A stretch of DNA of 64,000 nucleotides from Buttiauxella ferragutiae (GTDB lineage Bacteria > Pseudomonadota > Gammaproteobacteria > Enterobacterales > Enterobacteriaceae): NCBI RefSeq assembly GCF_001654915.1, contig NZ_LXEQ01000003.1, one strand, 5' to 3'. The notes under the pieces were generated by a model. That model ran no database searches. It was not told where the DNA came from and worked only from the letters and a program-made list of their open reading frames with translations. Made by a program: the position numbers and the translations under genes. Shown piece after piece: positions 53,721 to 62,682 of the stretch (positions are counted from its first letter, which is position 1; each line of letters begins with the position of its first letter).

Positions 53721-54650
53721 TCATCCCGGCAATTTCTGGCGACAAACCTTCAACACCAACTGCCGCAACCATTGATGCGCGGGGTCGGCTTCCGAACGTG
53801 GATGCCACATCAACGACACCGTAATCTCATTGGTTTTCACCGGCAGCTCAAAAACAAACAATCTCGCTTCCCCTGAGTTCCCATTCAATCCTGGCTGATT
53901 TAACAAAAACGTCGCCGGAACCAACGCCACCAAATCAGACGCTTGAGCCACCGCCAGCGCCGCAGGGAAGCCCGGCACCATCGCCACAATCTTGCGTTCT
54001 AAATTAAGCTCAGCCAGCAATACATCCACCGGGCCGGTTCCACGTTCATGGCGGGAAACCACCACATGCCCCAACGCGGCATACTTCGCAGCCGTTATTT
54101 CCCCATACTGTTCCAGCGAATGCCCTTTCCTGACCACACCAACAAACTTATCGCGATACAGCGTGGTGAGCCGTATTTCCGGCCCCATCTCACCGAGCAC
54201 GCCGACCTCAAGGTCAATCAAACCTTCGCGCAAATACTTCGCTGTTTTCTCCGGTTTGGGCATAAAACGCAGTTGCGCTAAAGGCGCGACAGCAGCAGCC
54301 GCGGCAATCAATGCGGCACCAAAAATCTCGATAAACCCGGCGTTAGTCCGCAGAGTAAAACTGCGCTCAAGCGTGGCAAGATTGAGCGCGCTTGAACACG
54401 GGCGCAGTATCGCCCGCGCTTCAAACACCGCATTTTGCGTGCGCTCACGGATCTCCTCGGCATAAGGTGTCAGCACCATGTTACGCCCGGCGCGCACCAG
54501 TAGCGGGTCGCCGGTGGTGGCACGAAGCCGGCTTAACGTGCGGCTCATCGCCGAGGCGCTTAACCCCAGACGGCGCGCAGCACTCGCCACACTTCCTTCC
54601 GCCAGAAGCACATCTAAAGCAATCAGTAAGTTCAGATCGGGTTCATTCAT
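53721..54650 (-). CDS. LysR-family transcriptional regulator
   Basis: 309 residues. HTH at residues 5-65 (LNLLIALDVLLAEGSVASAA; RRLGLSASAMSRTLSRLRAT), then a substrate domain of the NodD/PcpR type. The segment NAVFEARAIL...FTLRTNAGFIEIFGA is typical of regulators of drug or aromatic efflux. It is divergent from the MFS transporter at 54772 with 121 bp between, so the transporter is its most likely target. It occupies the place where E. coli has prlF-yhaV, from memory. Confidence 0.9.
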   Translation of the reverse strand: MNEPDLNLLIALDVLLAEGSVASAARRLGLSASAMSRTLSRLRATTGDPLLVRAGRNMVLTPYAEEIRERTQNAVFEARAILRPCSSALNLATLERSFTLRTNAGFIEIFGAALIAAAAAVAPLAQLRFMPKPEKTAKYLREGLIDLEVGVLGEMGPEIRLTTLYRDKFVGVVRKGHSLEQYGEITAAKYAALGHVVVSRHERGTGPVDVLLAELNLERKIVAMVPGFPAALAVAQASDLVALVPATFLLNQPGLNGNSGEARLFVFELPVKTNEITVSLMWHPRSEADPAHQWLRQLVLKVCRQKLPG

Positions 54651-54771
54651 AAAGTCATAGTAACCAGAGAAGGCGTTTGGTGCAGGTTATTAATGCAAAT
54701 GCTGCGTCTTCCGCCACATCTCAGGCACCGCTATATTTGCGCCATCAACCTGCGAAAGAGAACTATAACCG
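54651..54771. promoter_or_regulatory. LysR / MFS divergent promoter region
   Basis: 121 bp. No strong operator symmetry stands out to me; the region should hold LysR-type T-N11-A sites. AAGAGAAC at 54757-54764 is the ribosome site of the MFS gene. Confidence 0.35.
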
Positions 54772-56166
54772 ATGGCGTTATTTACCGATCAACCCGGCGA
54801 TGAAGGATTACCAGGCCGCGAGCGCGGCTTAGCAATGGTAGCAGTGATGACTATGGCAGCGATGGTCGTTTTCGATGGCTCGATGATCAACATCGCGCTA
54901 CCACAAATCGCCCGCTCATTAGGCGCATCAGTGTCTGCCACCGTCTGGGTGGCGAACGGCTATTTGTTATCCGCAGCGATGACGCTGGCGATCTTTGCCG
55001 CTCTTTCCAGCCGTCTTGGGTTCCGTGCCATCTTCACCTTCGGACTCAGCGTTTTTACTCTGGCATCCGTCGGTTGTGCGCTGTCGTCATCACTGGAAAT
55101 GCTGGTCATTATGCGCGTATTACAAGGTATCGGCGGTGCCGCGACCTTAAGCATTGGCCCGGCAATCCTGCGCTCGGTTTTCCCCAACCGCCTGCTCGGA
55201 CGCATCCTCGGCCTGAACGCATTACTGATTGGCACCAGCACCGCCATCGCGCCTATTCTGGGTGGAACCTTACTTTCGGCATTGAGTTGGCAATGGCTGT
55301 TTGCGATAAATATTCCGTTGGGAATCATGGCTGTGATACTCACTCTGCGCGCGGTTCCCCATAATCCGGCATTAACACGCGAACCGTTTGATTTTGCCGG
55401 AGCCGTTTTATCCGCCGTCGCATTAGGTGCGCTGGTGATGGCGGCCGATGCCTTTACACATCAGGGAAATAGCGACCTGATAACCGCATTGATTTACGGT
55501 GGCATCGCAATTGTCACCGGAATGGCGTTCATCTGGGTTCAACGCCGCGCCACAAAACCGCTGCTCCCGCTCAAGATGTTTGCCTCTTCCCGATTCTCGC
55601 TGGCAGCACTCACTTCTTTGGCGTCTTTTGTCAGCCAGGGGATAACCTTTATCGCACTGCCCTTCCTGTTCCAGAGCGTCTACGGCTACAGCGCATTGGT
55701 TTCAGCGCTGCTTTTCACACCGTGGCCCATCGGCATTATTCTGGCTGCACCCCATGCCGGGCGTCTTGCCGACCGCTATTCAGCAGCGATCATTTCCACC
55801 ATTGGCTTGAGCATTTTTGCGGTTGGCCTGGCATTGCTGGCGATGCTCCCGGAACACGCTCAGGCGTGGGATATCTGCCTGCGTAGCCTGTTATGCGGAA
55901 TCGGTTTTGGCTGCTTCCAAAGCCCGAACAACCGAGAAATGCTCTCCAATGCCTCACGCGAAAACAGCGGCTACGCTTCAGGCGTGCTGGCAATAATGCG
56001 CACCTTCGGCCAGTGCCTCGGAGCGGCATTTGTGGGCGTGTTTATGTCGCTTTATGCGCAGAACAGCGCCGTGAAAATCAGCTTGTGGGTAGCCGTCATC
56101 GCCACGGTTTTAGCCATCGCGCTGAGCGTGAGCCGGTTGCGGGGATATAAATTAGCGGCAGGGTAA
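54772..56166 (+). CDS. DHA2-type MFS drug transporter
   Basis: 464 residues with about 14 membrane segments (DHA2 / EmrB-QacA group). Motifs: VVFDGSMINIALPQIARSLG (motif D1), ANGYLLSAAMTLAIFAALSS, RVLQGIGGAATLSIGPAILR and a motif C-like GLNALLIGTSTAIAPILGGT. It is predicted to export small hydrophobic compounds with proton antiport. It is probably controlled by the divergent LysR regulator. Confidence 0.92.
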   Translation: MALFTDQPGDEGLPGRERGLAMVAVMTMAAMVVFDGSMINIALPQIARSLGASVSATVWVANGYLLSAAMTLAIFAALSSRLGFRAIFTFGLSVFTLASVGCALSSSLEMLVIMRVLQGIGGAATLSIGPAILRSVFPNRLLGRILGLNALLIGTSTAIAPILGGTLLSALSWQWLFAINIPLGIMAVILTLRAVPHNPALTREPFDFAGAVLSAVALGALVMAADAFTHQGNSDLITALIYGGIAIVTGMAFIWVQRRATKPLLPLKMFASSRFSLAALTSLASFVSQGITFIALPFLFQSVYGYSALVSALLFTPWPIGIILAAPHAGRLADRYSAAIISTIGLSIFAVGLALLAMLPEHAQAWDICLRSLLCGIGFGCFQSPNNREMLSNASRENSGYASGVLAIMRTFGQCLGAAFVGVFMSLYAQNSAVKISLWVAVIATVLAIALSVSRLRGYKLAAG

Positions 56167-56198
56167 GAGAAAAAACCAGTACAAATTTCTCCCGCCAT

Positions 56199-56262
56199 TT
56201 CTCCCGCCATATTGGCGGGAGAACCCTGGTTGTAGGGTAGATAAGCGCAAGCATCCACCCCT
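56199..56262. repeat. Hairpin and REP-like element after the MFS gene
   Basis: The hairpin TTCTCCCGCCA-TA-TTGGCGGGAGAA (56199-56223) is followed by a REP-like TGTAGGGTAGATAAGCGCAA GCATCCACC at 56231-56259. It lies between convergent genes and may stop transcription on both strands. Confidence 0.6.
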
Positions 56263-56269
56263 TCTACAA

Positions 56270-57082
56270 TCAGACATCGCCAACCAACACCACTTCAATG
56301 CCGCCTTTACGCAGCCCTTTCAGGCTCTCTTCAGGAATACCCGCGTCGGTGATCACCATATGGATCCGTTGGGTATCAATGATCTTATGCAGGCTGGAGC
56401 GGTTAAATTTCGTGGAGTCCGTTACGACGATTACGCGTTCAGCCACTTCGCACATACGGCGGTTAAGGCGCGCTTCATCTTCGTTATGTGTACTAACACC
56501 GCGTTCCAGATCGATGGCATCAACGCCGAGGAATAGCATGTCGAAGTGATAGTTTTGCAGCGATTGATCGGCCTGATCTCCGTAGAATGAAAGCGACTGG
56601 CGACGCAAATGCCCACCGGTCATCAGCAATTCCACGCCTTCCGCTTCAAGCAATGCATTCGCCACGTTCAAACCGTTAGTCATGGCGATGACTTCTTTAT
56701 GGTTGCGCAGGTGGCGTGCAATTTCATAAGTGGTGGTGCCGGAGTCAAGAATAACGCGGTGGCCAGGCTTAATAAGATCCGCAGCCACGCGCGCGATGCT
56801 GCGTTTAAGAGAAGTATTCAGAGAGCTTTTATCTTCAACCGTCGGTTCTACCGCCGCCGTCCCTGAATCGCAGACCAGCGCCCCGCCGTAAGCACGCACC
56901 GCCACGCCCTGCTTTTCAAGGAAAGCCAGATCGTTACGGATCGTCACCGTCGAAACACCAAAAAATGAAGAGAGATCATTAACCTGCACACTTCCCTGCT
57001 GGCGAAGACGCTGAATAATGTGTTCGCGTCTTTCACTTGTACCTGTTACACGCTTGTCCGTTGCTGCGTCGGTATTGCTCAT
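56270..57082 (-). CDS. agaR: Aga operon repressor AgaR
   Basis: 270 residues from the ATG at 57082 (AAGGA 9 nt upstream). DeoR family: HTH EHIIQRLRQQGSVQVNDLSS / FFGVSTVTIRNDLAFLEKQG at residues 20-60, and the sugar-phosphate sensor domain (VILDSGTTTYEIARHL; MLFLGVDAIDLERGVSTHNE). It represses the GalNAc operons; amino-sugar phosphates relieve this. It is divergent from kbaZ across several AgaR boxes. Confidence 0.96.
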   Translation of the reverse strand: MSNTDAATDKRVTGTSERREHIIQRLRQQGSVQVNDLSSFFGVSTVTIRNDLAFLEKQGVAVRAYGGALVCDSGTAAVEPTVEDKSSLNTSLKRSIARVAADLIKPGHRVILDSGTTTYEIARHLRNHKEVIAMTNGLNVANALLEAEGVELLMTGGHLRRQSLSFYGDQADQSLQNYHFDMLFLGVDAIDLERGVSTHNEDEARLNRRMCEVAERVIVVTDSTKFNRSSLHKIIDTQRIHMVITDAGIPEESLKGLRKGGIEVVLVGDV

Positions 57083-57333
57083 AATAGATCCTTTCATAAA
57101 ACCTTTCGTTTCATTTCACTTTGCCTATTAACACCTTTCTTTTCGCGGAAAGCAAGCCTTTACATCGCCCGCTGCATTCACTGTCATTGTGTCAAATAGG
57201 CTTTCATTATGTTTCTTTTGCGAAACAGATCGCAATTCTATTATCTTTCGTTTTGTTTTTATCGCACGATATACCACTATTAAATGAAACAAATCGAAAG
57301 ATAAATAGTTCCCCAACTCATACGGAGAGGAAA
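57083..57333. promoter_or_regulatory. agaR / kbaZ control region with AgaR boxes
   Basis: Four copies of the DeoR/AgaR-like word CTTTCGTTTYRTTTY-type are visible: CTTTCGTTTCATTTCACTTT at 57103-57122; CTTTCATTATGTTTCTTTT at 57201-57219; ATCTTTCGTTTTGTTTTTAT at 57243-57262; and an inverted copy (AAATGAAACAAATCGAAAGA) at 57282-57301. They match the AgaR site consensus as I recall it. Repression of both flanking genes is expected. Confidence 0.8.
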
Positions 57334-58635
57334 GTGAAACATTTAACCGCGTTTGTGGCCGACCATAAACAGGATTCACGATGTGGCATTTTTGCCGTTT
57401 GTTCCGCTCACCCAATGGTTCTCGAAGCGGCAATGCGCCATGCAAGAGAAGCCAAATCTCTCTTATTGATTGAAGCGACCTCCAACCAGGTCGATCAGAA
57501 TGGCGGTTACACAGGAAAGACGCCGCAAGACTTCCGCGAGTTTGTCGAGTCAATGGCAGACCAGTATCACTTCCCACGCGAAAACCTGATTCTGGGCGGC
57601 GATCACCTTGGCCCAAACCGCTGGCAGGGACTGAACGCAGAAGAAGCCATGCGCAATGCAGATGAGCTGATTCGTTGCTATGTCGCCGCAGGTTTTAAAA
57701 AGATCCATCTCGATTGCAGTATGTCCTGCGCTGATGACCCAGTGCCGTTGACCGATACTATTGTTGCGATGCGCGCCGCAAGACTGGCGAAAATTGCCGA
57801 ACAAACCTGTGCTGAGAAATTCGACGAGTCCGATTTAGTTTACGTTATTGGCACTGAAGTTCCGGTGCCTGGCGGCGCACACGAAACGCTGGCGGAATTA
57901 GCGGTGACAACACCGCAGGCTGCAAAAGCCACGCTGGAAGCTCACCGCCACGCTTTTGAATTACAAGGTTTAAGCGATATCTGGCCACGTATTATTGGGC
58001 TGGTCGTTCAGCCTGGCGTTGAGTTCGACCACACGCAGGTTATCGATTATCAGCCGGAGAAATCACTTTTCCTGAGCCAGATGATTGAAGCGTTCGACAC
58101 CCTGGTATTTGAAGCGCATTCCACCGATTACCAGACCCCGCAGGCATTGCAGCAACTGGTTCAGAACCACTTTGCGATTCTGAAAGTCGGCCCGGCGCTG
58201 ACCTTTGCACTGCGTGAAGCGCTATTTTCACTGGCCGCTATCGAGCATGAGCTACGCCCGGCACATAAATGCTCAGGGCTGCGGGAAGTGCTGGAAAACG
58301 TCATGCTCAAGCAACCTGAATACTGGAAACACCATTATCACGGCAATACCAGCGACTGCCGTCTTGCACGTGGCTACAGCTTCTCTGACCGCGTCCGCTA
58401 TTACTGGCCGGATCGTGACATTGATGAAGCATATTCAAACCTCGTTACTAATCTGGCCGGTGAATCTATTCCTTTGCCGCTCATCAGTCAGTATCTGCCA
58501 CTTCAATACGCTAAGGTCCGTGAAGGAAAAATCGCGGCCACGCCGCATGAGCTGATTATCGACCATATCCAGGACGTGTTGCACCAGTACCATTGTGCCT
58601 GTCTGGGCACACAAAAATCTCCATTAACACAATGA
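57334..58635 (+). CDS. kbaZ: Tagatose-1,6-bisphosphate aldolase accessory subunit KbaZ
   Basis: 433 residues from a GTG at 57334 (GGAGAGGAA 3 nt upstream); the ATG at 57121 has no site. The KbaZ/GatZ family: CSAHPMVLEAAMRHAREAKS, LIEATSNQVDQNGGYTG, ILGGDHLGPNRWQ, IGTEVPVPGGAHETLAELAV. It stabilises the catalytic KbaY subunit, with which it forms the class II aldolase. First gene of the kbaZ-agaVWEF-agaA operon. Confidence 0.96.
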   Translation: MKHLTAFVADHKQDSRCGIFAVCSAHPMVLEAAMRHAREAKSLLLIEATSNQVDQNGGYTGKTPQDFREFVESMADQYHFPRENLILGGDHLGPNRWQGLNAEEAMRNADELIRCYVAAGFKKIHLDCSMSCADDPVPLTDTIVAMRAARLAKIAEQTCAEKFDESDLVYVIGTEVPVPGGAHETLAELAVTTPQAAKATLEAHRHAFELQGLSDIWPRIIGLVVQPGVEFDHTQVIDYQPEKSLFLSQMIEAFDTLVFEAHSTDYQTPQALQQLVQNHFAILKVGPALTFALREALFSLAAIEHELRPAHKCSGLREVLENVMLKQPEYWKHHYHGNTSDCRLARGYSFSDRVRYYWPDRDIDEAYSNLVTNLAGESIPLPLISQYLPLQYAKVREGKIAATPHELIIDHIQDVLHQYHCACLGTQKSPLTQ

Positions 58636-58653
58636 TAATAAGAGGATAAAAAC

Positions 58654-59127
58654 ATGCCAAACATTGTATTAAGCCGCATTGATGAGCGACTGATTCACGG
58701 CCAGGTAGGCGTTCAATGGGTCGGATTTTCCGGAGCAAACCTCGTCCTCGTCGCTAACGACGAAGTTGCCGAAGATACGGTACAGCAAAATTTGATGGAG
58801 ATGGTTCTGGCGGAAGGAATTGCCGTGCGTTTCTGGTCGCTGCAAAAAGTTATCGACAATATTCACCGCGCAGCCGACCGCCAGAAGATCCTTCTGGTTT
58901 GCAAAAACCCTAATGATTTTCTGACGTTAGTAAAAGGTGATGTGCCTGTTTCGCGGATCAACGTCGGCAACATGCACTACGCAGAAGGCAAAAAACAAAT
59001 CGCGAAAACCGTCTCTATAGATGACCAGGATATTGCTGCTTTTGATGGTCTACAAAAGGCCGGAGTGGAATGTTTTGTTCAGGGTGTGCCGACGGAATCC
59101 GCGCAGGATCTCTACAAACTCCTCTGA
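58654..59127 (+). CDS. agaV: GalNAc PTS enzyme IIB (AgaV)
   Basis: 157 residues, mannose-family IIB. The phosphorylated histidine is H15 in SRIDERLIHGQVGVQWVGF. It passes phosphate from AgaF to the incoming sugar. AGAGGA lies 9 nt upstream of the ATG. Confidence 0.95.
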   Translation: MPNIVLSRIDERLIHGQVGVQWVGFSGANLVLVANDEVAEDTVQQNLMEMVLAEGIAVRFWSLQKVIDNIHRAADRQKILLVCKNPNDFLTLVKGDVPVSRINVGNMHYAEGKKQIAKTVSIDDQDIAAFDGLQKAGVECFVQGVPTESAQDLYKLL

Positions 59128-59137
59128 GGGATTTTCT

Positions 59138-59920
59138 ATGGAAATTAGCTTATTACAGGCATTAGCGTTGGGTATTCTGGCCTTTATTGCGGGTCTGGAT
59201 ATGTTCAACGGCCTGACGCACATGCACCGCCCGGTCGTCCTGGGGCCACTGGTTGGCTTGATTCTTGGCGATCTTCATACCGGTATTTTGTGTGGCGGTA
59301 CGCTGGAACTGGTGTGGATGGGCCTTGCACCACTAGCAGGCGCACAGCCACCCAACGTGATTATCGGCACTATTGTTGGCACCACATTTGCCATCACAAC
59401 GGGTGTAAAACCTGAAGTCGCCGTCGGTGTTGCGGTGCCGTTCGCCGTGGCCGTGCAAATGGGGATTACCTTCCTGTTCTCAATCATGTCCGGCGTGATG
59501 GCGCGCTGCGATCGAATGGCGGCCAACGCCGACACCGATGGCATTGAGCGCGTGAATTATCTGGCATTGCTCGCGCTCGGTATCTTCTATTTCTTGTGCG
59601 CCTTCCTGCCTATTTATTTCGGCGCGGAACACGCCAAAACCGCCATCGACTTGCTACCTGCTCGCCTGATTGACGGCCTCGGCGTGGCGGGCGGCATCAT
59701 GCCAGCTATCGGTTTTGCCGTGTTGCTGAAAATCATGATGAAGAATGTCTACATTCCTTATTTCATTCTCGGCTTTGTGGCTGCCGCCTGGCTGAAACTA
59801 CCCGTGCTGGCGATTGCCGCCGCCGCATTAGCTATGGCGCTGATTGATTTCTTACGCAAAGACCCGGCACCGCAGCAACCTACACACGTCAAGCAAGAGG
59901 AATTTGAAGATGGGATCTAA
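59138..59920 (+). CDS. agaW: GalNAc PTS enzyme IIC (AgaW)
   Basis: 260 residues from the ATG at 59138 (GAGGG 7 nt upstream). Mannose-family IIC: GLDMFNGLTHMHRPVVLGPL, LELVWMGLAPLAGAQPPNVI, several membrane segments. It is full length, whereas the K-12 gene is, as I recall, truncated. It forms the sugar channel with AgaE. Confidence 0.93.
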   Translation: MEISLLQALALGILAFIAGLDMFNGLTHMHRPVVLGPLVGLILGDLHTGILCGGTLELVWMGLAPLAGAQPPNVIIGTIVGTTFAITTGVKPEVAVGVAVPFAVAVQMGITFLFSIMSGVMARCDRMAANADTDGIERVNYLALLALGIFYFLCAFLPIYFGAEHAKTAIDLLPARLIDGLGVAGGIMPAIGFAVLLKIMMKNVYIPYFILGFVAAAWLKLPVLAIAAAALAMALIDFLRKDPAPQQPTHVKQEEFEDGI

Positions 59921-60785
59921 CGAACAGACTCTGCCAGGCGTTAACGTCGCTGACACCGCCGAGGTCGATAAAAATGACAATGTCTATGAAGATCAGCGCA
60001 TTGGTGCAGAACTGACTAAGCAGGATATTAACCGTGTGGCATGGCGTTCCATGCTGTTACAGGCGTCCTTTAACTATGAACGTATGCAGGCATCCGGCTG
60101 GCTTTACGGTTTGTTGCCCGCGCTGAAAAAAATCCATACCAACAAAAACGACCTGGCTCGCGCCATGAAAGGTCACATGGGATTCTTCAATACTCACCCA
60201 TTCCTCGTGACCTTTGTTATCGGCATTATCCTGGCGATGGAGCGCTCAAAGCAGGATGTGAATAGCATCCAGAGCACGAAAATTGCCGTCGGTGCGCCGC
60301 TGGGCGGGATTGGCGACGCCATGTTCTGGCTGACCCTGCTGCCTATTTGCGGCGGTATCGGGGCAAGCCTGGCCTTACAAGGTTCGATACTTGGCGCAGT
60401 TATCTTCATCGTACTGTTTAACGTCGTGCATCTCGGCCTGCGTTTTGGCCTGGCACATTACGCTTACCGCATGGGTGTGGCCGCCATCCCACTGATTAAA
60501 GCCAACACTCGCAAAGTCGGCCATGCCGCGTCTATTGTGGGGATGACGGTGATTGGCGCACTGGTCGCAACCTACGTTCGCCTCTCTACCACGCTTGAAA
60601 TCACCGCGGGCGATGCGGTGGTGAAACTGCAAACCGATGTTATCGACAAACTGATGCCGGCATTTTTGCCACTGGTTTATACCCTGTGCATGTATGCGCT
60701 GGTGCGCCGCGGCTGGAGCCCACTGCGCCTTATCGGTATCACGGTCGTTCTGGGTGTTGTCGGGAAGTTTGCCCACTTCCTGTAA
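59910..60785 (+). CDS. agaE: GalNAc PTS enzyme IID (AgaE)
   Basis: 291 residues from the ATG at 59910, overlapping agaW by 11 nt. Mannose-family IID: RVAWRSMLLQASFNYERMQA, LKGHMGFFNTHPFLV-like segment (KGHMGFFNTHPFLVTFVIGI), GAPLGGIGDAMFWLTLLPIC. It is an inner-membrane partner of AgaW. Confidence 0.94.
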   Translation: MGSNEQTLPGVNVADTAEVDKNDNVYEDQRIGAELTKQDINRVAWRSMLLQASFNYERMQASGWLYGLLPALKKIHTNKNDLARAMKGHMGFFNTHPFLVTFVIGIILAMERSKQDVNSIQSTKIAVGAPLGGIGDAMFWLTLLPICGGIGASLALQGSILGAVIFIVLFNVVHLGLRFGLAHYAYRMGVAAIPLIKANTRKVGHAASIVGMTVIGALVATYVRLSTTLEITAGDAVVKLQTDVIDKLMPAFLPLVYTLCMYALVRRGWSPLRLIGITVVLGVVGKFAHFL

Positions 60786-60814
60786 ATGAGTCCCTGTAAG
60801 CGAGATAAAACAAT

Positions 60815-61249
60815 ATGTTAAGTATTATTCTCAGCGGTCACGGTGGCTTTGCCACCGGGCTGGAAAAAGCGATGAAGCAGATCCTCGGTGAGCAGGAACA
60901 ATTTATCGCCATTGATTTCCCTGAAACCTCTTCAACAGCACTCCTGACGGCGCAGTTTGAAGAAGCGATCGGTGCACTAGATGAAAGCGAAGGTCTGGTA
61001 TTTTTAACCGATTTGCTCGGCGGCACACCGTTCCGCGTGGCTTCGACCATGGCGTTAGAGCAGCCAGGGCGTGAAGTCATTACCGGCATCAACCTGCAAC
61101 TGCTGCTGGAAATGGTGCTGGAGCGCGACGGCCTGAGCAGCAAAGAGTTCCGTCTTCAGGCGCTGGAATGCGGCCATCGTGGGCTAACCAGCCTGGTCGA
61201 TGAAATGGGGCGTTACCGTGAAGCGCAGGCGGTTGAGGAAGGAATATGA
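60815..61249 (+). CDS. agaF: GalNAc PTS enzyme IIA (AgaF)
   Basis: 144 residues, mannose-family IIA. The phosphorylated histidine is H9 in SIILSGHGGFATGLEKAM. FLTDLLGGTPFRVASTMALE is the family signature. It accepts phosphate from HPr. Overlaps agaA by 4 nt (ATGA). Confidence 0.95.
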   Translation: MLSIILSGHGGFATGLEKAMKQILGEQEQFIAIDFPETSSTALLTAQFEEAIGALDESEGLVFLTDLLGGTPFRVASTMALEQPGREVITGINLQLLLEMVLERDGLSSKEFRLQALECGHRGLTSLVDEMGRYREAQAVEEGI

Positions 61250-62379
61250 CCACGCTGCTGCGCGCCAGACGTGTTCTGACCGAACAAGGCTGGCGGGACG
61301 ATCACCAGTTACGCATTGAAAACGAAACGATTGTCGCCATTGAGCCGATTCCTGTCGGCACCCTGGCGCGTGAGGCTGAACTGCTTTGCCCGGCTTACAT
61401 CGACATTCATGTTCACGGTGGTGATGGGGTTGATGTGATGGATGACGACCCCGGCGTCCTCGAGCGACTGGCAATACACAAAGCGCGTGAAGGTGTGGGT
61501 GGCTGGCTGCCCACCACCGTTACCGCCCCGCTTGCGGATATCGAGCGGGCATTGCAGCGAATCGCGCAGCGCTATTATCACGGCGGGCCTGGAGCAAGTG
61601 TACTGGGCAGCTATCTTGAAGGGCCGTATTTTACACCGCAGAACAAAGGCGCTCATCCGCCAGAATTGTTCCGCGAGTTAGATATTGCCGAGCTGGACAG
61701 GTTGATAGAGGTGTCGCAAAACACCTTGCGGGTGGTTGCGCTGGCACCGGAAAAACCCGCAGCGCTGGAAGCCATCAAGCATCTGAAAAGTTGTGATGTA
61801 CGCGTGATGCTTGGTCACAGTGCCGCCAGTTATGAAGAAACACTAATGGCGTTTGATGCCGGAGCCGACGGGCTGGTGCATTGCTTTAACGGCATGACGG
61901 GCCTGCACCATCGTAATCCTGGCATGGTGGGAGCGGGTTTAAGCGATAAACGTGCATGGCTGGAACTGATTGCCGATGGGCACCATGTTCACCCCGCGGT
62001 AATGAATATTTGTTGTCACTGCGCGAAATCGCAAATCGTGCTGATTACCGATGCCATGAGTGCCGCCGGAATGCCAGATGGCGACTATTCGATTTGTGGC
62101 CATCCGGTGACCATGCAAAATGGAATTGTGAGAACGGGAAGCGGCGGGCTTGCCGGAAGCACGCTCTCGCTTGATGCGGCGGTGCGCAATCTGGTCAACA
62201 GCGCTGGCGTTGCCGCTGAGGATGCCATCCATATGGCTTCGCTGCATCCTGCAAAAATGCTCGGTCTGGAGAACTCACTTGGCTCTCTGGCGGTGGGAAA
62301 ACGCGCCAATCTGAATGCGCTTAACCCGCAGCTTTTACTGCAAAACATCTGGATTAACGGCCAGGCTGTCCTCCTGTAG
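61246..62379 (+). CDS. agaA: N-acetylgalactosamine-6-phosphate deacetylase AgaA
   Basis: 377 residues, NagA/AgaA amidohydrolase family. Metal motif YIDIHVHGGDGVDVMDD at about 48-63, then YLEGPYFTPQNKGAHPPE, LGHSAASYEE, LVHCFNGMTGLHHRNPG and LITDAMSAAGMPDG. It removes acetate from GalNAc-6-P to give galactosamine-6-P. It is full length; the K-12 copy is truncated, as I recall. Confidence 0.95.
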   Translation: MTTLLRARRVLTEQGWRDDHQLRIENETIVAIEPIPVGTLAREAELLCPAYIDIHVHGGDGVDVMDDDPGVLERLAIHKAREGVGGWLPTTVTAPLADIERALQRIAQRYYHGGPGASVLGSYLEGPYFTPQNKGAHPPELFRELDIAELDRLIEVSQNTLRVVALAPEKPAALEAIKHLKSCDVRVMLGHSAASYEETLMAFDAGADGLVHCFNGMTGLHHRNPGMVGAGLSDKRAWLELIADGHHVHPAVMNICCHCAKSQIVLITDAMSAAGMPDGDYSICGHPVTMQNGIVRTGSGGLAGSTLSLDAAVRNLVNSAGVAAEDAIHMASLHPAKMLGLENSLGSLAVGKRANLNALNPQLLLQNIWINGQAVLL

Positions 62380-62401
62380 TTCTTTCATTGTGCTCCGTTT
62401 T

Positions 62402-62440
62402 GGTCTGCTACCCACCCCGCAGCAGACCTTTCTTTTCCTT
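62402..62440 (+). terminator. Terminator of the kbaZ-agaVWEFA operon
   Basis: GGTCTGCT-ACCCACCCCGC-AGCAGACC followed by TTTCTTTTCC, about 20 nt after the agaA stop. Confidence 0.85.
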
Positions 62441-62682
62441 TCGATCAAATCCACTCTGACGATTAGTTTTTTATATATAACTATTTAAATCAATAAATTA
62501 ATTAAAAATGATCGATTTAGAGATCACATTTTTCGTTTTATTGTTTTTCTTGCGTTGATCTTTCACTTTCTTTCCTATAAATTTTATTTAAGCATGAAGT
62601 TGAGTAAATGAAACAAAACGAAAGATTGTCCTGTACTGCTTTGTGCTACTTCCGATGATCTTGCACTGCTAAGGACTGAGTT
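62441..62682 (+). promoter_or_regulatory. agaS promoter region with AgaR boxes
   Basis: A+T-rich region. AgaR-type words: TTTTCGTTTTATTGTTTTTC at 62530-62549; TCTTTCACTTTCTTTCCT at 62559-62576; inverted copy AAATGAAACAAAACGAAAGA at 62606-62625. They mirror those upstream of kbaZ, so agaS-kbaY probably starts a second AgaR-controlled transcript. Confidence 0.75.
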
